Counted from the stretch's first letter, positions 32,187 through 41,822 are shown. The stretch is DNA of 64,000 nt from Blepharisma stoltei (GCA_914767885.1 CAJZBQ010000058.1:755501-819500), one strand, 5' to 3'. The notes: generated by a model from the sequence alone, not told the origin. A program made the numbers and translations.

Positions 32187-33556
32187 ATGGATAAAAGTAG
32201 AGGTGAATATGCCCGCCTAATAAAATTGCTGATGATTGGAGATGCAGGTGTAGGGAAAACAAGCATTCTATACCGCTTTTCTGAGGATATTTTCCGACCT
32301 CCTAGTCTTGCCACGCTTGGGATTGATTTAATAAAAAAAGAAATTACCATAGAAGGAGAAAATATAAAACTCCTAATCCAGGATACTCCTGGTCAAGAGC
32401 GTTTTAGATCAATAACTCAAAGTTATTACAAAGGGGCAATAGGTGCAATACTCGTTTATGATTGCACTGATAAAAAATCCTTTAACAGCATTCTTAATTG
32501 GGCTGATCAAATAAAAAATCTAGGTAATGAAATTACCGAAATGACTCTTATTGGAAATAAATGAGATAGACCAGATAAAAAAATTACAACTGATGAAGGA
32601 AAAGCCTGTAAGTCCCCTTCACTTGAGGTTCAGCTAAATTAACAGCTCTGAACAGCGGTAGGTGAACCAGCCTAACCGTCGAACTGTTAAAGTTATTAAG
32701 CCCTTTAAGACTTCTCTAGTCAGTGCCAGCCTCAGCACCGACCCTTCTCTTCAAGCCGAGACTCTCAAGAAGCTTGACTACTCTCACTAAGCTCAGTTTA
32801 TAGGCCCATCTTGTTTGTGGCAGGAGCTAGGACCCATCCCTAACTGACATTTTTAATATTGCGATATAATTGTAACATTTTGATGGCCGAAACTTTTCCT
32901 CGTAAGAAATTAGCTCACTCCGCCTCCTGGAGAGTCATGAAAAACCATCAAGGTTAGATCAAATGTCTTACAAAGAAAAAAATTCGACCGAAATTCTCCG
33001 AGGAGATTCCACATGAGGAGCATACTGATTGAATGGCTCTTAGCCAATCTAATTGCTTATCTGTATGAGAATTAGTAGCTGAAAGTTTTTAAGTATAGTA
33101 ATTAAGCTGAAAAAGGAAAAGCCTTACTCCCCCTTCCGTGAGCTAACAAACATTTTTTATGAAGAAAAATTTGATATATAACTGATAATTACTATAATGA
33201 AATCTCTAGCTAATTCTGTTTCATTTTAAACTACTTGCATTTTAAAAAATAAATTTTACAAATTAAATTAATATTTGCTTTCCAACTTGAATTTTTTTAA
33301 ATTTGAAAAAAATTAACCTCCCAAAGGCCAAAAAAAAAATTTTGTTTGTCACGGAGGGAGGTTAGCAAGAGAGCTTGGAATTAGTTTTTTGGAAGCCAGT
33401 GCTAAGAAAAATATTAATGTTGATAAAATATTTTATGATATAGCCAAAGCTATCAAAAATAAAAGATTAAACAAATCTAAAGCTGTCAATGCTAAAGCTA
33501 TGAAAAATGATCCTAATACCAATAATTGCTGTTTTAACTCTTGTAATTTGTTTTAA
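32187..33556 (+). CDS. Rab-family small GTPase (about 204 aa) split by two adjacent insertions
   Basis: G1 GDAGVGKTS (about 32238), switch region DTPGQERFRS (G3 DxxGQ), G4 GNKWD (NKxD, with UGA for Trp), and G5 EASAKKNINV after the insertions. C-terminal cysteines NNCCFNSCNLF could be prenylated, though they are not the usual terminal CC or CxC. Two inserts interrupt residue 138 or so: a GC-rich element with a 10-bp duplication (32608-33124) immediately followed by a family-A MITE (33127-33364). Removing both gives DEGKA-LARELGISFLEASAK and a total length divisible by 3. A membrane-traffic role is inferred from the family. Confidence 0.9.
32608..33124 (+). mobile_element. GC-rich SINE/LINE-like insert, 517 bp, 10-bp duplication
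   Basis: GGAAAAGCCT occurs at 32598-32607 and 33115-33124. The insert begins GTAAGTCCCCTTCACTTGAG and ends AAGCTGAAAAA. No terminal inverted repeat is visible. Its first 250 bp are homologous, in reverse orientation, to the insert in the cyclin gene (36944-37253), sharing TTAACAGCTCTGAA, CAGCCTCAGCACCGAC, CTCTCAAGAAGCTTGAC and CCCTAACTGACATTT. Removal leaving one 10-mer restores the Rab frame; the 10-mer contains no TA. Confidence 0.85.
33127..33364 (-). mobile_element. IES: family-A MITE, 238 bp, TTA repeat
   Basis: TTA at 33124-33126 and 33362-33364. Shares its left flank with the GC-rich insert's duplication. Core ACTATAATGAAATCTCTAGC in reverse orientation; internally shortened. Confidence 0.87.
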
Positions 33557-33578
33557 TTTCTAATTTGTTCTGATAAAA

Positions 33579-34190
33579 ATGAATTGGCCAGCATTGGAAA
33601 GTGACCCCGAAATTTTCACTTCTTACTTCCGCTCTATCGGTCTAAGCCAAAACTACGAGTTTGCTGAAGTTTTTACCCTCGAGGAAGAAATTCCTTGTGA
33701 AGCTGTAATCTTGGCTTACAACTACACCGGTGAAAATCCTCCTTTTGAAGGTGAGCAAATTGGATCACAATATTTCATCAAACAAGTTAACACCTTAGAC
33801 AACGCTTGCGGACTAATTGCTTCAATACATGCCATCCTTAACTCAAACATAGAAGTAGCTGAAGGAAGCATTTTATCTGAACTAAAAGAAGGAGTTCGTG
33901 ATAAATCTCCTGAAGATGCTGCAGCGTGGCTTATACACCATGAAGGGCTCCATAACACCCATAGACAATATGCTCAAGAAGGACAGTCTAACATCACTGA
34001 TGCTCCAAATTATCATTTTGTTGCAGTGATGCCTGGCTTTGTGCTGTATGATGGGCTAAAACAGTCACCAATTCGTCTGAATTGTGAAGGAAGCTTGAGC
34101 TTGGGATTCTTCAGGCATGTTCAGCACTTGCTAGAAAACAATAGAATTTCTGAAGACATGAACATTATGGTTCTTAAAAGCACTAATTAA
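33579..34190 (+). CDS. Ubiquitin C-terminal hydrolase, UCH family (UCHL1/L3-like)
   Basis: 203 residues, uninterrupted, start ATG 33579. The catalytic set is intact: the oxyanion-side Q of IGSQYFIKQV, catalytic Cys in TLDNACGLIASIHAI (about 33800), His in NYHFVAV (about 34014) and Asp in VLYDGLKQSP. Length is close to the family's usual 220-230. The enzyme removes small adducts from the ubiquitin C-terminus in the cytosol. There is no UGA in the frame. It lies 22 bp after the Rab stop in the same orientation; no functional link is implied. Confidence 0.93.
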   Translation: MNWPALESDPEIFTSYFRSIGLSQNYEFAEVFTLEEEIPCEAVILAYNYTGENPPFEGEQIGSQYFIKQVNTLDNACGLIASIHAILNSNIEVAEGSILSELKEGVRDKSPEDAAAWLIHHEGLHNTHRQYAQEGQSNITDAPNYHFVAVMPGFVLYDGLKQSPIRLNCEGSLSLGFFRHVQHLLENNRISEDMNIMVLKSTN

Positions 34191-34208
34191 GGTTAGGATT
34201 TATATTAA

Positions 34209-35679
34209 TTATTGTATTTTGCAAGACCCTCCGCATTTTTCTGCATATAAATCGGAGATTGAAGTCCTCATTATAGATAGCTCTTGTAAGGTTTTTTCAA
34301 GGGAAAAGGTTATGGTTTTTGGAGAAGGAGAAGGATTTATTCGAGACTGAGCAGCAAGCAGTATCATAGCAAGGCTTATTTCGCTCTGAGAAATCATGAT
34401 GGTGAAGACTTGATTTAGTTGAATGATTTCTGCTTCGATTTGCGAAGTGAGCTTGGCTATAGCTTGCATTGACGAGTTTTCCAAAATTTGTTTTAATTCT
34501 TTGTTTTCTCTCTGCAATTTGCTATAGTTTTCTTCGATTAGTTTTATTTGTTTAGTTAAATCTTCTAAATAGTTGCCTGTAATGAGCGAAATATCATTAC
34601 TATTTTTTTCTTTGTATAACATTTCCAAATCCAATATTTTTATCTCTAATTCTTGTTTTTCCTTTAAAAACTGTTCTGTCAGTTCTTTTTTTTGCATTTT
34701 CAAGTTAAATTCCAAGTCTTTTATCTTTTCGTCCTTATCTTTATCAAATCCTGAATTTTGAGTTTCCAGTAAGTTTTTGAAATTTTTTTCGCTTTCTTTT
34801 AATAGGGCATTTATATTTGCTATCCTATCATCTTTTTCTCTGGACTCTTTTCGCAAATTGGCTATTTTTTCCCTTACTCCCCCCCCTCCGTGAGTGAACA
34901 AAACCATTGGAAAATTCCTATTTTTGGCCCAAAAACACACCCTCCGTGAGTGAACAAAAATTTTTTTAATAGAAAAAAAAATTCATGAAAAAAAATGATA
35001 TATAAGTGATAATTAGTATAATGAAATCTCGAGCTAATTCTGTTTAATTTTAAACAAATTGCGTTTTAAAACATAAACTTTATAAATTAAATTAATATTT
35101 GCCTCACAATTTTTGCAAATTAGGATTTTTTAAAATTTCGAAAAAAAATATTTTCTATAAAATTTCTATATAATTTTTTTTAAAAAAAAATTAATCCCTC
35201 CTCATGAGTGAACAAAAATTTTTTTGTTCACTCACGGAGGGGAGAATTAGCTCTTGCATAACTTCCTTATTTTGTGCGAGCTCATTTTTTAGCCGTAAAT
35301 TTTCGCTTTCAAGTTTTTTGATAGCCTCTTTATTATCCCTAAATTCATTGTCAAGCGGACTAACATCTTCTCGGTAAAGTTGACTCAACGATAAAGCGCT
35401 CCTAGAATAAGCAGAAAAATTATTCAAAACTGGTGATGAGTTACGACTTGGCGAATTGCATTGTGATTTGTTTATGGATCTTGATAGAGTTGACGATGTG
35501 GTAGAAGGTGACTGTGGGTGGCCGGTAGAATTTAAACTTGATACAGAAGACCTTTCAATTTGATATTTAAAGTTAGGTGTCCCACATTCTTTGCCATGTG
35601 TTGGCTTCGGAGGAAGTGTTAATCTTGATATAGGGATTTTGGGTTTTTCAGCTGATTTAGAAATCTCTTTTCTATACAT
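34209..35679 (-). CDS. Coiled-coil protein (about 365 aa) with one MITE
   Basis: The N-terminus (from ATG 35679) is Ser/Pro-rich and disordered; a leucine-rich coiled coil begins at about residue 115 and continues after the insertion (REKIANLRKESREKDDRIAN...) to about residue 290, then a helical C-terminus. A 373-bp family-A MITE (34877-35249) splits the coiled coil at MQEL-REKIANL; its removal shifts the frame correctly and the total is a multiple of 3. No family recognised. Likely a structural or scaffold protein, by composition only. Confidence 0.78.
34877..35249 (-). mobile_element. IES: family-A MITE, 373 bp, TTA repeat
   Basis: TTA at 34874-34876 and 35247-35249. Well-preserved ends (CTCCCCCCCCTCCGTGAGTG and GTTCACTCACGGAGGGGAGAA), including the left-end hairpin of the complete family form. 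Confidence 0.9.
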
Positions 35680-35707
35680 AATTTAATTTATTCTCAGGAA
35701 AATTATA

Positions 35708-35855
35708 GGGTTTTCCTCTATATAGCCCTGCAAGGGCTCTGGATTCTGTCCGAATCCTTTGGTTGGTGGAACCAACGTACTGAGTTGGCTCCACCAACCA
35801 AAAGATGCCAACAGAATCCACACCCTTACAGGGCTACATAGGAGAAAACCCTATA
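35708..35855. mobile_element. Palindromic TATAG element, 148 bp, intergenic
   Basis: TATA at 35704-35707 and 35852-35855. Ends GGGTTTTCCTCTATATAGCC and GGCTACATAGGAGAAAACCC are inverted repeats; the centre forms a hairpin GGTTGGTGGAACCAAC ... GTTGGCTCCACCAACC. Homologous to 9268-9436. Confidence 0.82.
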
Positions 35856-36435
35856 ATTGAAAATGGTCCGAAAAAGGTGCCGATAAATGAAAAATAACAA
35901 ACAGAATTTTTTGTCTTAAAATTTCTACTCTGAAGATATGAAATAATATTTCAGAAATAATAAGCCTATGATAAAATAATTATCATGGAATATTAAAATT
36001 TATATCAAATTATGGAGAATATAAGCATTCTTACTGAGTTTCATTATCCTATATTCATATAGTACATAACAAGTAGGAATGCTTTTATTCATAGTAAGCA
36101 GGATATCTATATTAATAATCCTAATTTTTTTAATTAGAATGAATATTTTTAATTAAATTTAATTAGATAAATCTAATCTTCTAAAAGTTTAATGCTTTTC
36201 TTAATATTCGAAATAAAGTTAATGATAGAATGAGTTAAAAATTTAGATACTATAACTATTAGAGTAGATTTCTTAATAATAAAATATCTAAGCTTTTAAA
36301 TTATCCAATTTAAAATACAATTTTTCTTCAAAAAATAATTATTTATCGCCAGCTTCAAGAGATTTCTAAGAAAATTATTTAATCTGGAAATTCTGAAATT
36401 TTATATATTTTTTTAAACGCTGCCAGAATCTGAAA
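35856..36435. other. Intergenic, AT-rich
   Basis: Very AT-rich spacer ahead of the cyclin gene with no repeat termini or open frames that I can support. It presumably contains the cyclin promoter. Confidence 0.5.
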
Positions 36436-37759
36436 ATGGCTGAACTGCCAAACCTAATTCGAAGATACCATTTTTATGCTTTGCCGCATGTTATGAAGAT
36501 TTTAAATTTAAAAATAATAAGTATAATGATGATATCAGAAAATCCAGAAATTCTTCCTTCAAAGAGAAACAGATCAGTAACACCAAGACTCCGAAGAAAG
36601 CCACTTCGTGCTTTATCTCAAAACCTCAGCAATAAATTTGACGATCCAGATTTAAAAGACTGTCAAAATCCACACTCACTCCCTTATTACGCTTGTGAAA
36701 TTTTTGATAATCTTCATAAATCAGAAACCAAATTTATGGTAAATCCAAGCTATATGGATCTTCATACCGAAATTAATTATAAAATGCGCGCAATTCTCAT
36801 AGATTGGCTTGTAATTGTACACTATAAGTTTAAGTTTACTCCAGAAACTTTATTTATAACGGTGAATATATTAGACAGATATCTATCGTTGAAAAATGTA
36901 AGTAAACACCATTTACAGCTAGTAGGTGTTACATCTTTATTTACAATATTTAAATGTCAGTTAGGGATAGGTCCTAACTCCTGTTAAACAGGTCTGGGTC
37001 CCATCATCCGAGATTAGTGAGAGGAGTCAAGCTTCTTGAGAGTCTAGGCTCGAAGATAAGAAGTCGGTGCTGAGGCTGGCCTAACTAGAGAAGTCTTATC
37101 TGGCTTATTAGCTTTAACGGTTTGACGGTTAGGCCAATTTAGCTACAGTTATTCAGAGCTGTTAATCTAGTTGGATCCTCAAGTAAAAGAAGACTAAGGC
37201 AATTGCCTGAGTAATTCATTAAACTTAAACTTAAACTTAACTATCTTTATTTATAGCTTCCAAATATGAAGAAATACACCCTCCTGCTATATCAAATTTA
37301 GTAGCATTAACTGACAATGCTTACACAAAAGAACAAATTATCGAGATGGAAGGAGATATTTTAAGAGCTTTGGATTTTCAAATCACAAACCCATCCGTAT
37401 TACGGTTTTTTGAAAGAATGCACAAGCTAGCACTCAGCGATCTAGCTTTTGATAATATAGAAATGTATTTAGGCCGATATTTAATTGAATTAAGCCTAAT
37501 TGAATATTTTATGCTGAAATATAAACCGTCACTGATTGCTGCTTCAGCTGTATATTTATCAAGAAAACTTCTAAACATTCAGCCAGCATGGAACCCTATA
37601 TTAGATAAACATTCAAGAACAGATGAAAATCTGCTGAAGCAATGCGCAAAAGATTTATTTGTTTTATTTCAGTCCGCCCAATATCACAGTTTAACAAGTA
37701 TCCGTGAAAAATATTCGAAAATAGAACTGATGGAGGTTTCTCAACTGAAAGTTTCTTAA
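36436..37759 (+). CDS. A/B-type mitotic cyclin (about 337 aa) split by a GC-rich insert
   Basis: Cyclin box N: YMDLHTEINYKMRAILIDWLV...LFITVNILDRYLSL...LQLVGVTSLF, then after the insert IASKYEEIHPPAISNLVALTD and EQIIEMEGDILRALDFQI; the C-terminal cyclin fold follows (SLIAASAVYLSRKLL...). MRAILIDWL is the A/B-cyclin signature. The insert 36944-37253 lies between two copies of TCTTTATTTA and, when removed to one copy, gives SLFIASKYEEI exactly as in other cyclins. The start could instead be the ATG ATG at about 36526. Predicted partner is a CDK. A destruction box was not clearly seen. Confidence 0.9.
36944..37253 (-). mobile_element. GC-rich SINE/LINE-like insert, 310 bp, 10-bp duplication
   Basis: TCTTTATTTA at 36934-36943 and 37244-37253. 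Reverse-oriented relative of the Rab insert; ends in a CTTAAA-type simple repeat (ACTTAAACTTAAACTTAA) before the right duplication, as retroelement tails do. No terminal inverted repeats. Length 1 mod 3, so exact removal is required for the cyclin frame. Confidence 0.85.
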
Positions 37760-37783
37760 TTTTAAGTTAAACGTCTTTTTTAT

Positions 37784-39903
37784 TTATTCACTAAATACGA
37801 CAGAAGTTTTGCAGAGAGGGCATAAACAACTTCTATGCAGCCATTCATCGATGCAAGTGGTGTGGAACATATGAACTATATAAAAATTACAGCAAGGTAA
37901 AGTTTTTACTATTTCTCCAATAGCATAAGGCTCTATGCCATTGTTCATGAATGGCTCACATCATTAATTTCTTATAAAATGGTCAGGGCCATATTTTTGT
38001 ACTATTATAATACTATTGATTCAAAGAATTTTTATAATAAAAAACTCTTCTTGTTTAATGGTATAAGCAAACCATACATTTTGATGCTTCAGCATCCTCT
38101 GGAATACTTGACAAGCATTTCACTGGCAAAGATTGAATTACCTCTTCAGGCGCACTCATAGTTTGTGGCCCTCCAATAGCAGCCATTGACTGATTCAAGC
38201 TCATGATATGCCTTGCAAGAATTTCCATGGGGTCTTCCCACATATGATTTCTTCTGACATATAAGCTTCCGCCACTAAACATTATTTGTGGAGGCTCTCC
38301 AATATATCTTCTTGCTAGGCTACCATCATATTTAATTTGGGTGTTATCAAAAATCACTCCTCGTGTGGGCCATGCATCAGCAACTAGAAACCCAACGCCG
38401 TCAATGGTGATTACTTGTCCTTGGTAAACGACTCTTCTCATGCCTTGGACATACGGCATAATAAAATCGCATATAATTTCTTCAATTAGTTCATCTCTTT
38501 TAAGAGTATGATAATGGAATGAGAGATCCTCAAGAAAAGGAATCAAAGAAACCCTTTGCAAAGGCTGCAATGAGTCATTTCCGAAATAAAACTGACTCCC
38601 CCCCCCTTTAAATTGGAATTAAAAAAATTTTGTTCCAATTTAAAGGGGGGGTTAATTTTTTTAAAAAAAAAAAATCATTATAAAATTTAAAAAAATAAAA
38701 AAAATTTCAAAAATTTATCGAATTAGATTAATAAATTTGTTTAATAAAATGCTATTTACTCTTTATTATTCTTTTAAAACAAAGCAAGATATAACTAAAA
38801 TTATATTATTAATTAATACGCCACTATTAATTGGTATCAAAACTATTTACACAAAAATTATTATTTTTATTGATAAAAAAAAATTAAAAAAAATATTTTA
38901 GAAAATTTATTAATCAAAGTGCTAATTTTGTTTAAATAAGATGTTATTTATACTCTATTCTTTATAATAAAGCAAGAGATAAGTAAATTTTGAATTTTTG
39001 TAAAGAATTCGTATTGAATTTATATCAAAGCTATTTAAATAAAAAATATCATTTTTATCAAAAAAAATAAAATTTTTTAAAAACAAAAAAAAATTAAATT
39101 GTTTTAAAAATTTACAATTAAGGATAATAAATTTATTTAAATAAGATGCACTTTATACTCTATTCTTTAAACAAGAGCAGGATACAACTAAATTTTTAAT
39201 TTTAGTTAAGAAGAAACATTTAAATTATATCAAAACTTTTTACATAAAAATTATGATTTATATATATAAAATTTTTTATTATAAAATTAAATCTTGTTCC
39301 AATTTAAAGGGGGGTTAATTTACCAAAAAAGTGGAAATTTTACCTATATTTTGTTCCAATTTAAAGGGGGGGAGTGAGTGAGTGTTTTGACTAATCAGCC
39401 CATCAATAGGCTGCCCTGCAGTTACAATAAACTCCATTGAGTTAATATATAGAAGTTTCCTATGTTTGGCGCTGTAAGGCCGATAAATTCTGATCGGAAT
39501 TTATCGGTTGGTTGCACCAAATCAATGCCTTGGTCGGACCAAAAAGCGATTTGGTCCGACGAGCTTGGAAAGCTCCTGGGAGAAATGTCTGCGCTTTCAG
39601 CGCTATATAGAGGAAACCTCTATACAAGTAGTCTCCTATATGTAGATGTCTTGGCTTTTTTCTCAGCACTGGCTGCAAAGTATTTCGAAAAACTGATTCA
39701 TTTAATACGCTTGGCCAGATGGGCAAAATCTGTACTCTTTCCATCGTATGCATCACTAAGACATCTGAGCATCTAATCACAGTTTCTTCAGTCACAACTC
39801 CAAAACTTGGAAAACACCCCAAAACCTTAAATTTTGCATCCCCATACGCAAAATAATCCCCAATCCCTAAACATCTTAACCTCGCCTTAAAGTACGGTGC
39901 TAA
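37784..39903 (-). CDS. RING-H2 finger protein, three IESs and one 15-nt intron (5' end unresolved)
   Basis: The C-terminus carries a RING-H2: KCMVCL before an IES, then EPYAIGEIVKTLPC, HMFHTTCIDEWL and CLCPLCK. A GTAATTTTTATATAG intron (37876-37890) sits between LPC and HMFH; removing it restores C-x-H spacing. Upstream domains (GDYFAYGDAKFKVLGCFPSFG, YHTLKRDEL...VVYQGQVITIDGVGFLVADAWP) form a conserved-looking body that I cannot name. Removing 38596-39381 (TGA) gives LISQNT-QFYFGNDSLQ and 39450-39624 (TATA) gives HIGDYLY-INSMEF. The stop is TAA 37784-37786. No ATG is found before the in-frame TAG near 39920, so the true start needs another junction. Probable E3 ubiquitin ligase. Confidence 0.8.
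37876..37890 (-). other. 15-nt spliceosomal intron
   Basis: On the minus strand GTAATTTTTATATAG. It is divisible by 3 and contains no stop, but its removal restores the RING-H2 ligand spacing. Size and sequence match heterotrich introns. Confidence 0.8.
37961..38063. mobile_element. Short IES, about 103 bp, boundary uncertain
   Basis: It separates KCMVCL from EPFMNNGIEPYAIG of the RING and contains in-frame stops. Joining near 38063 and 37961 restores CMVCLCEPF. No simple TA pair gives the right frame, so the boundary repeat may be AT or another short non-TA motif. Confidence 0.55.
38596..39381. mobile_element. IES: large or composite family-B MITE, 786 bp, TGA repeat
   Basis: TGA at 38593-38595 and 39379-39381. 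Both ends carry doubled family-B termini (CTCCCCCCCCCTTTAAATTG ... CCAATTTAAAGGGGGGG, twice at each side). The interior holds AT-rich repeated segments (AATTTATTTAAATAAGATG-like at about 38740, 38935 and 39130), suggesting internal duplication. Confidence 0.8.
39450..39624. mobile_element. IES: palindromic TATAG element, 175 bp
   Basis: TATA at 39446-39449 and 39621-39624. Ends GAAGTTTCC... and ...GGAAACCTC; internal hairpins GCCGATAAATTC/GAATTTATCGG and TTGGTCGGACCAA. Removal joins two parts of the RING-protein frame. Confidence 0.78.
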
Positions 39904-39988
39904 ATAATATATCTATTTACAATGAATGGAAGAATTACTAATGCTAATTTTCTATATATGATATAGAATAATGGCAGCCAGCAAATTA

Positions 39989-40638
39989 TTATTTTAATTC
40001 TTTTAAATTGATATAATTAAAAATTGTCGGAAAATTTGATCTTCCTCCTATCATAAATTCCAAAGGAATTCCTTCTCTAAACATCCCCAATGTGATACTA
40101 ATTAGCTCAGGAATAAATTTTCCTGTTGGTTTACTATTAATCTCAATAAAATTGTTTTTGAATTCGGTTCTTGATAATGGCTGATCTTTGATTATTTGTA
40201 AAACATCATCTTCATTCCGTTTATAACAAACTCCGCAGTCACAATACACTCTTTTGCATAGTCCTCCGTCAAAGCATTTTTTATTGCAGCTTGGACAGTC
40301 AAATTGTAAGGATTTTGATAGAGGAGGTTCACTTAATGTTGCATATTATGGCTGCTAATTAATAAAACACGGCTGAGTTAATTATAGCATGTTTTCCTAT
40401 AAAAGTGATTTTTTTCTTGGAAAAATTACTGCAATTTACCATTTTTTCAATATTGCCCATATTTTGGAGTAAACTGGACATCAAAATAAATAGATTTTCG
40501 GACTAGACCATGGCCAAATATCTCCCACATTCCAGATGTCATTGGCCGATGAGATTCAGCGGTAAACGAATTTTTGGGGTTATAGATTTCGCTTTCTATT
40601 TCTGGAATATCATCAAACAGACTGTCTATATTTCCCAT
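39989..40638 (-). CDS. Unknown Cys-rich protein (about 188 aa) with an 83-bp IES
   Basis: Start ATG 40638. Residues 1-75 contain FGHGLVRKSIYFDVQFTPKYGQYW (UGA as Trp). After the IES a dense cysteine cluster follows: FDCPSCNKKCFDGGLCKRVYC then CDCGVCYK, suggesting two zinc-binding CxxC-type sites. The C-terminal half has no recognised family. Removing 40346-40428 (TA repeat) gives KNGKLQ-YATLSEPP, and the total becomes 189 codons including the stop. Head-to-head with the gene at 40742. Function unknown; a zinc-ribbon-like adaptor is possible. Confidence 0.72.
40346..40428. mobile_element. Short IES, 83 bp, TA repeat
   Basis: TA at 40344-40345 and 40427-40428. Length is 2 mod 3 and excision restores the frame of the Cys-rich protein; unexcised, both sides reach stops immediately. 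Confidence 0.72.
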
Positions 40639-40741
40639 TAAATAATTTTATATTGTAAAAAAGTCACAATCTGTCCAATTTCTATTTTTTTCACAAATAA
40701 TTTTGACTTTCAGAGAAAATTGTGTTTGAAATTTGATTAGT

Positions 40742-41094
40742 ATGTTAATTATAAATTTGGGCATGGTAAAGAACAGTCACAAGATATCCCTTCCGAAGAG
40801 AAAAGCAAAGATCCACTCAAATGAAGAATTGCCACTACCTAACAACCACAAAAATCACAATAGTTCTCCTCAAAACAACCACGAAAATCAAATTAGGACT
40901 CCTTCAATTAAGAGTAAACTTTTTATAGAGAAATTGATATTGAAGATCTAGCTTCAGACTCCTACACAAGTGAAGATTGTACAGATTCAGACTCATATGA
41001 GTATATCCACTCCACAATGGAAAAAATTGAATACTTAGTCCGCGCCAACCCAGATATAAGAAAAATCAAAGGAAATAGGAGGTTTTTATGTTAA
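40742..41094 (+). CDS. Small unknown protein (about 111 aa) with a tiny intron
   Basis: A basic, Asn/Pro-rich N-terminal half (KRKAKIHSNEELPLPNNHKN) is followed by an acidic, Ser-rich segment (DIEDLASDSYTSEDCTDSDS) and YIHSTMEKIEYLVRANPDIRKIKG. The two halves are in different frames around a GTAAACTTTTTATAG motif; frame restoration needs 17 nt removed (40914-40930, ending in AG). ATG 40763 is an alternative start. The stop TAA is 41092-41094, immediately before a GC-rich block, so the natural C-terminus could be longer if that block is an insertion. Confidence 0.55.
40914..40930 (+). other. Probable 17-nt intron
   Basis: GTAAACTTTTTATAGAG. The first 15 nt match the canonical tiny-intron pattern, but only removing 17 nt (using the second AG) joins the two halves in frame. 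Confidence 0.5.
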
Positions 41095-41570
41095 TTAACA
41101 GACGGGTAGTGTTTTATTGGTTACACTGTCATCAAGGACCCGAAGGGATTTATCTGCTTTGCGACGTCTATATCTCAGCGTGATCGATAGAGATGATAGC
41201 GGAGAGGTGCTTGAATCTTCTTCTTTTCTTAATCAGCCGCATCTCCAGGAAGGATTAAGTGTACACGAGGGGATACTCCTCCACTTTGCCCGATTAAGGG
41301 CTCCAATTTTGAGGGGCGGATTATGGACTTCTGCGACTCTGTTGCGGGTTTATTAGATAGTAGGATCTAGAAAATACCCAGAGTCTGACGGGTGTTGGGT
41401 ACCGATCTCAGCAGCGACAGGTAAAAAAGGCTCAAAATAGGCCCTGACCGCAGCCCCTGGGTATTACGGCGAAGGTCCACCTTAGGAGTTCCGATGCACA
41501 CTGCCTGGCTACGCCTTTTCAACATAGGAACTGAGTAGAAAACCTACCCGGAAAGCATAAAGCTATATCA
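41095..41570. mobile_element. GC-rich block, probable retroelement-like insert
   Basis: A region strikingly richer in G+C than its surroundings, with no terminal inverted repeat of families A or B. Composition resembles the four GC-rich inserts with target duplications, but I could not find convincing duplications here. Short frames inside show no recognisable protein. Confidence 0.45.
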
Positions 41571-41822
41571 GACCTGAATCTCGACTGGCTTCTCGTTTAG
41601 TTCGTCTTGGCCATAAGTTGAGAAAATTGTGTCAAGAAGTCGGATGCACTTAGATGGCCATTTTGTATGAAATAAAAGGTCAACTGATAATATACACACA
41701 AATAATAAAACAGCGAAAAACCTGGAAAAGGGATTGAGCGCCTTGAAGTTTTTTGTCCCTGAAGATGTGATGGATGAATATCGAACTGAAGGAATTGATA
41801 TACTTCCGTGACCTATAGACAA
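41552..41822 (-). CDS. Possible small membrane protein fragment
   Basis: A minus-strand open frame with one strong hydrophobic segment (FFAVLLFVCILSVDLLF) followed by FHTKWPSKCIRLLDTIFSTY. With UGA as Trp it ends at TAG near 41552, inside or next to the GC-rich block. There is no ATG downstream of the preceding in-frame TAA, so the start is missing or lies beyond the MITE at 41888. It may be the remnant of a gene cut by the two elements on either side. No family recognised. Confidence 0.35.

Noticed and set aside
32608-33124. Insert beginning GTAAGT as a spliceosomal intron
   Set aside because: It does not end in AG at the required junction, is 517 nt where introns here are 15-17 nt, and has a perfect 10-bp duplication.
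39460-39822. Minus frame read as one 120-aa protein
   Set aside because: Its C-terminal third lies inside the palindromic element 39450-39624; only the N-terminal part belongs to the RING gene.
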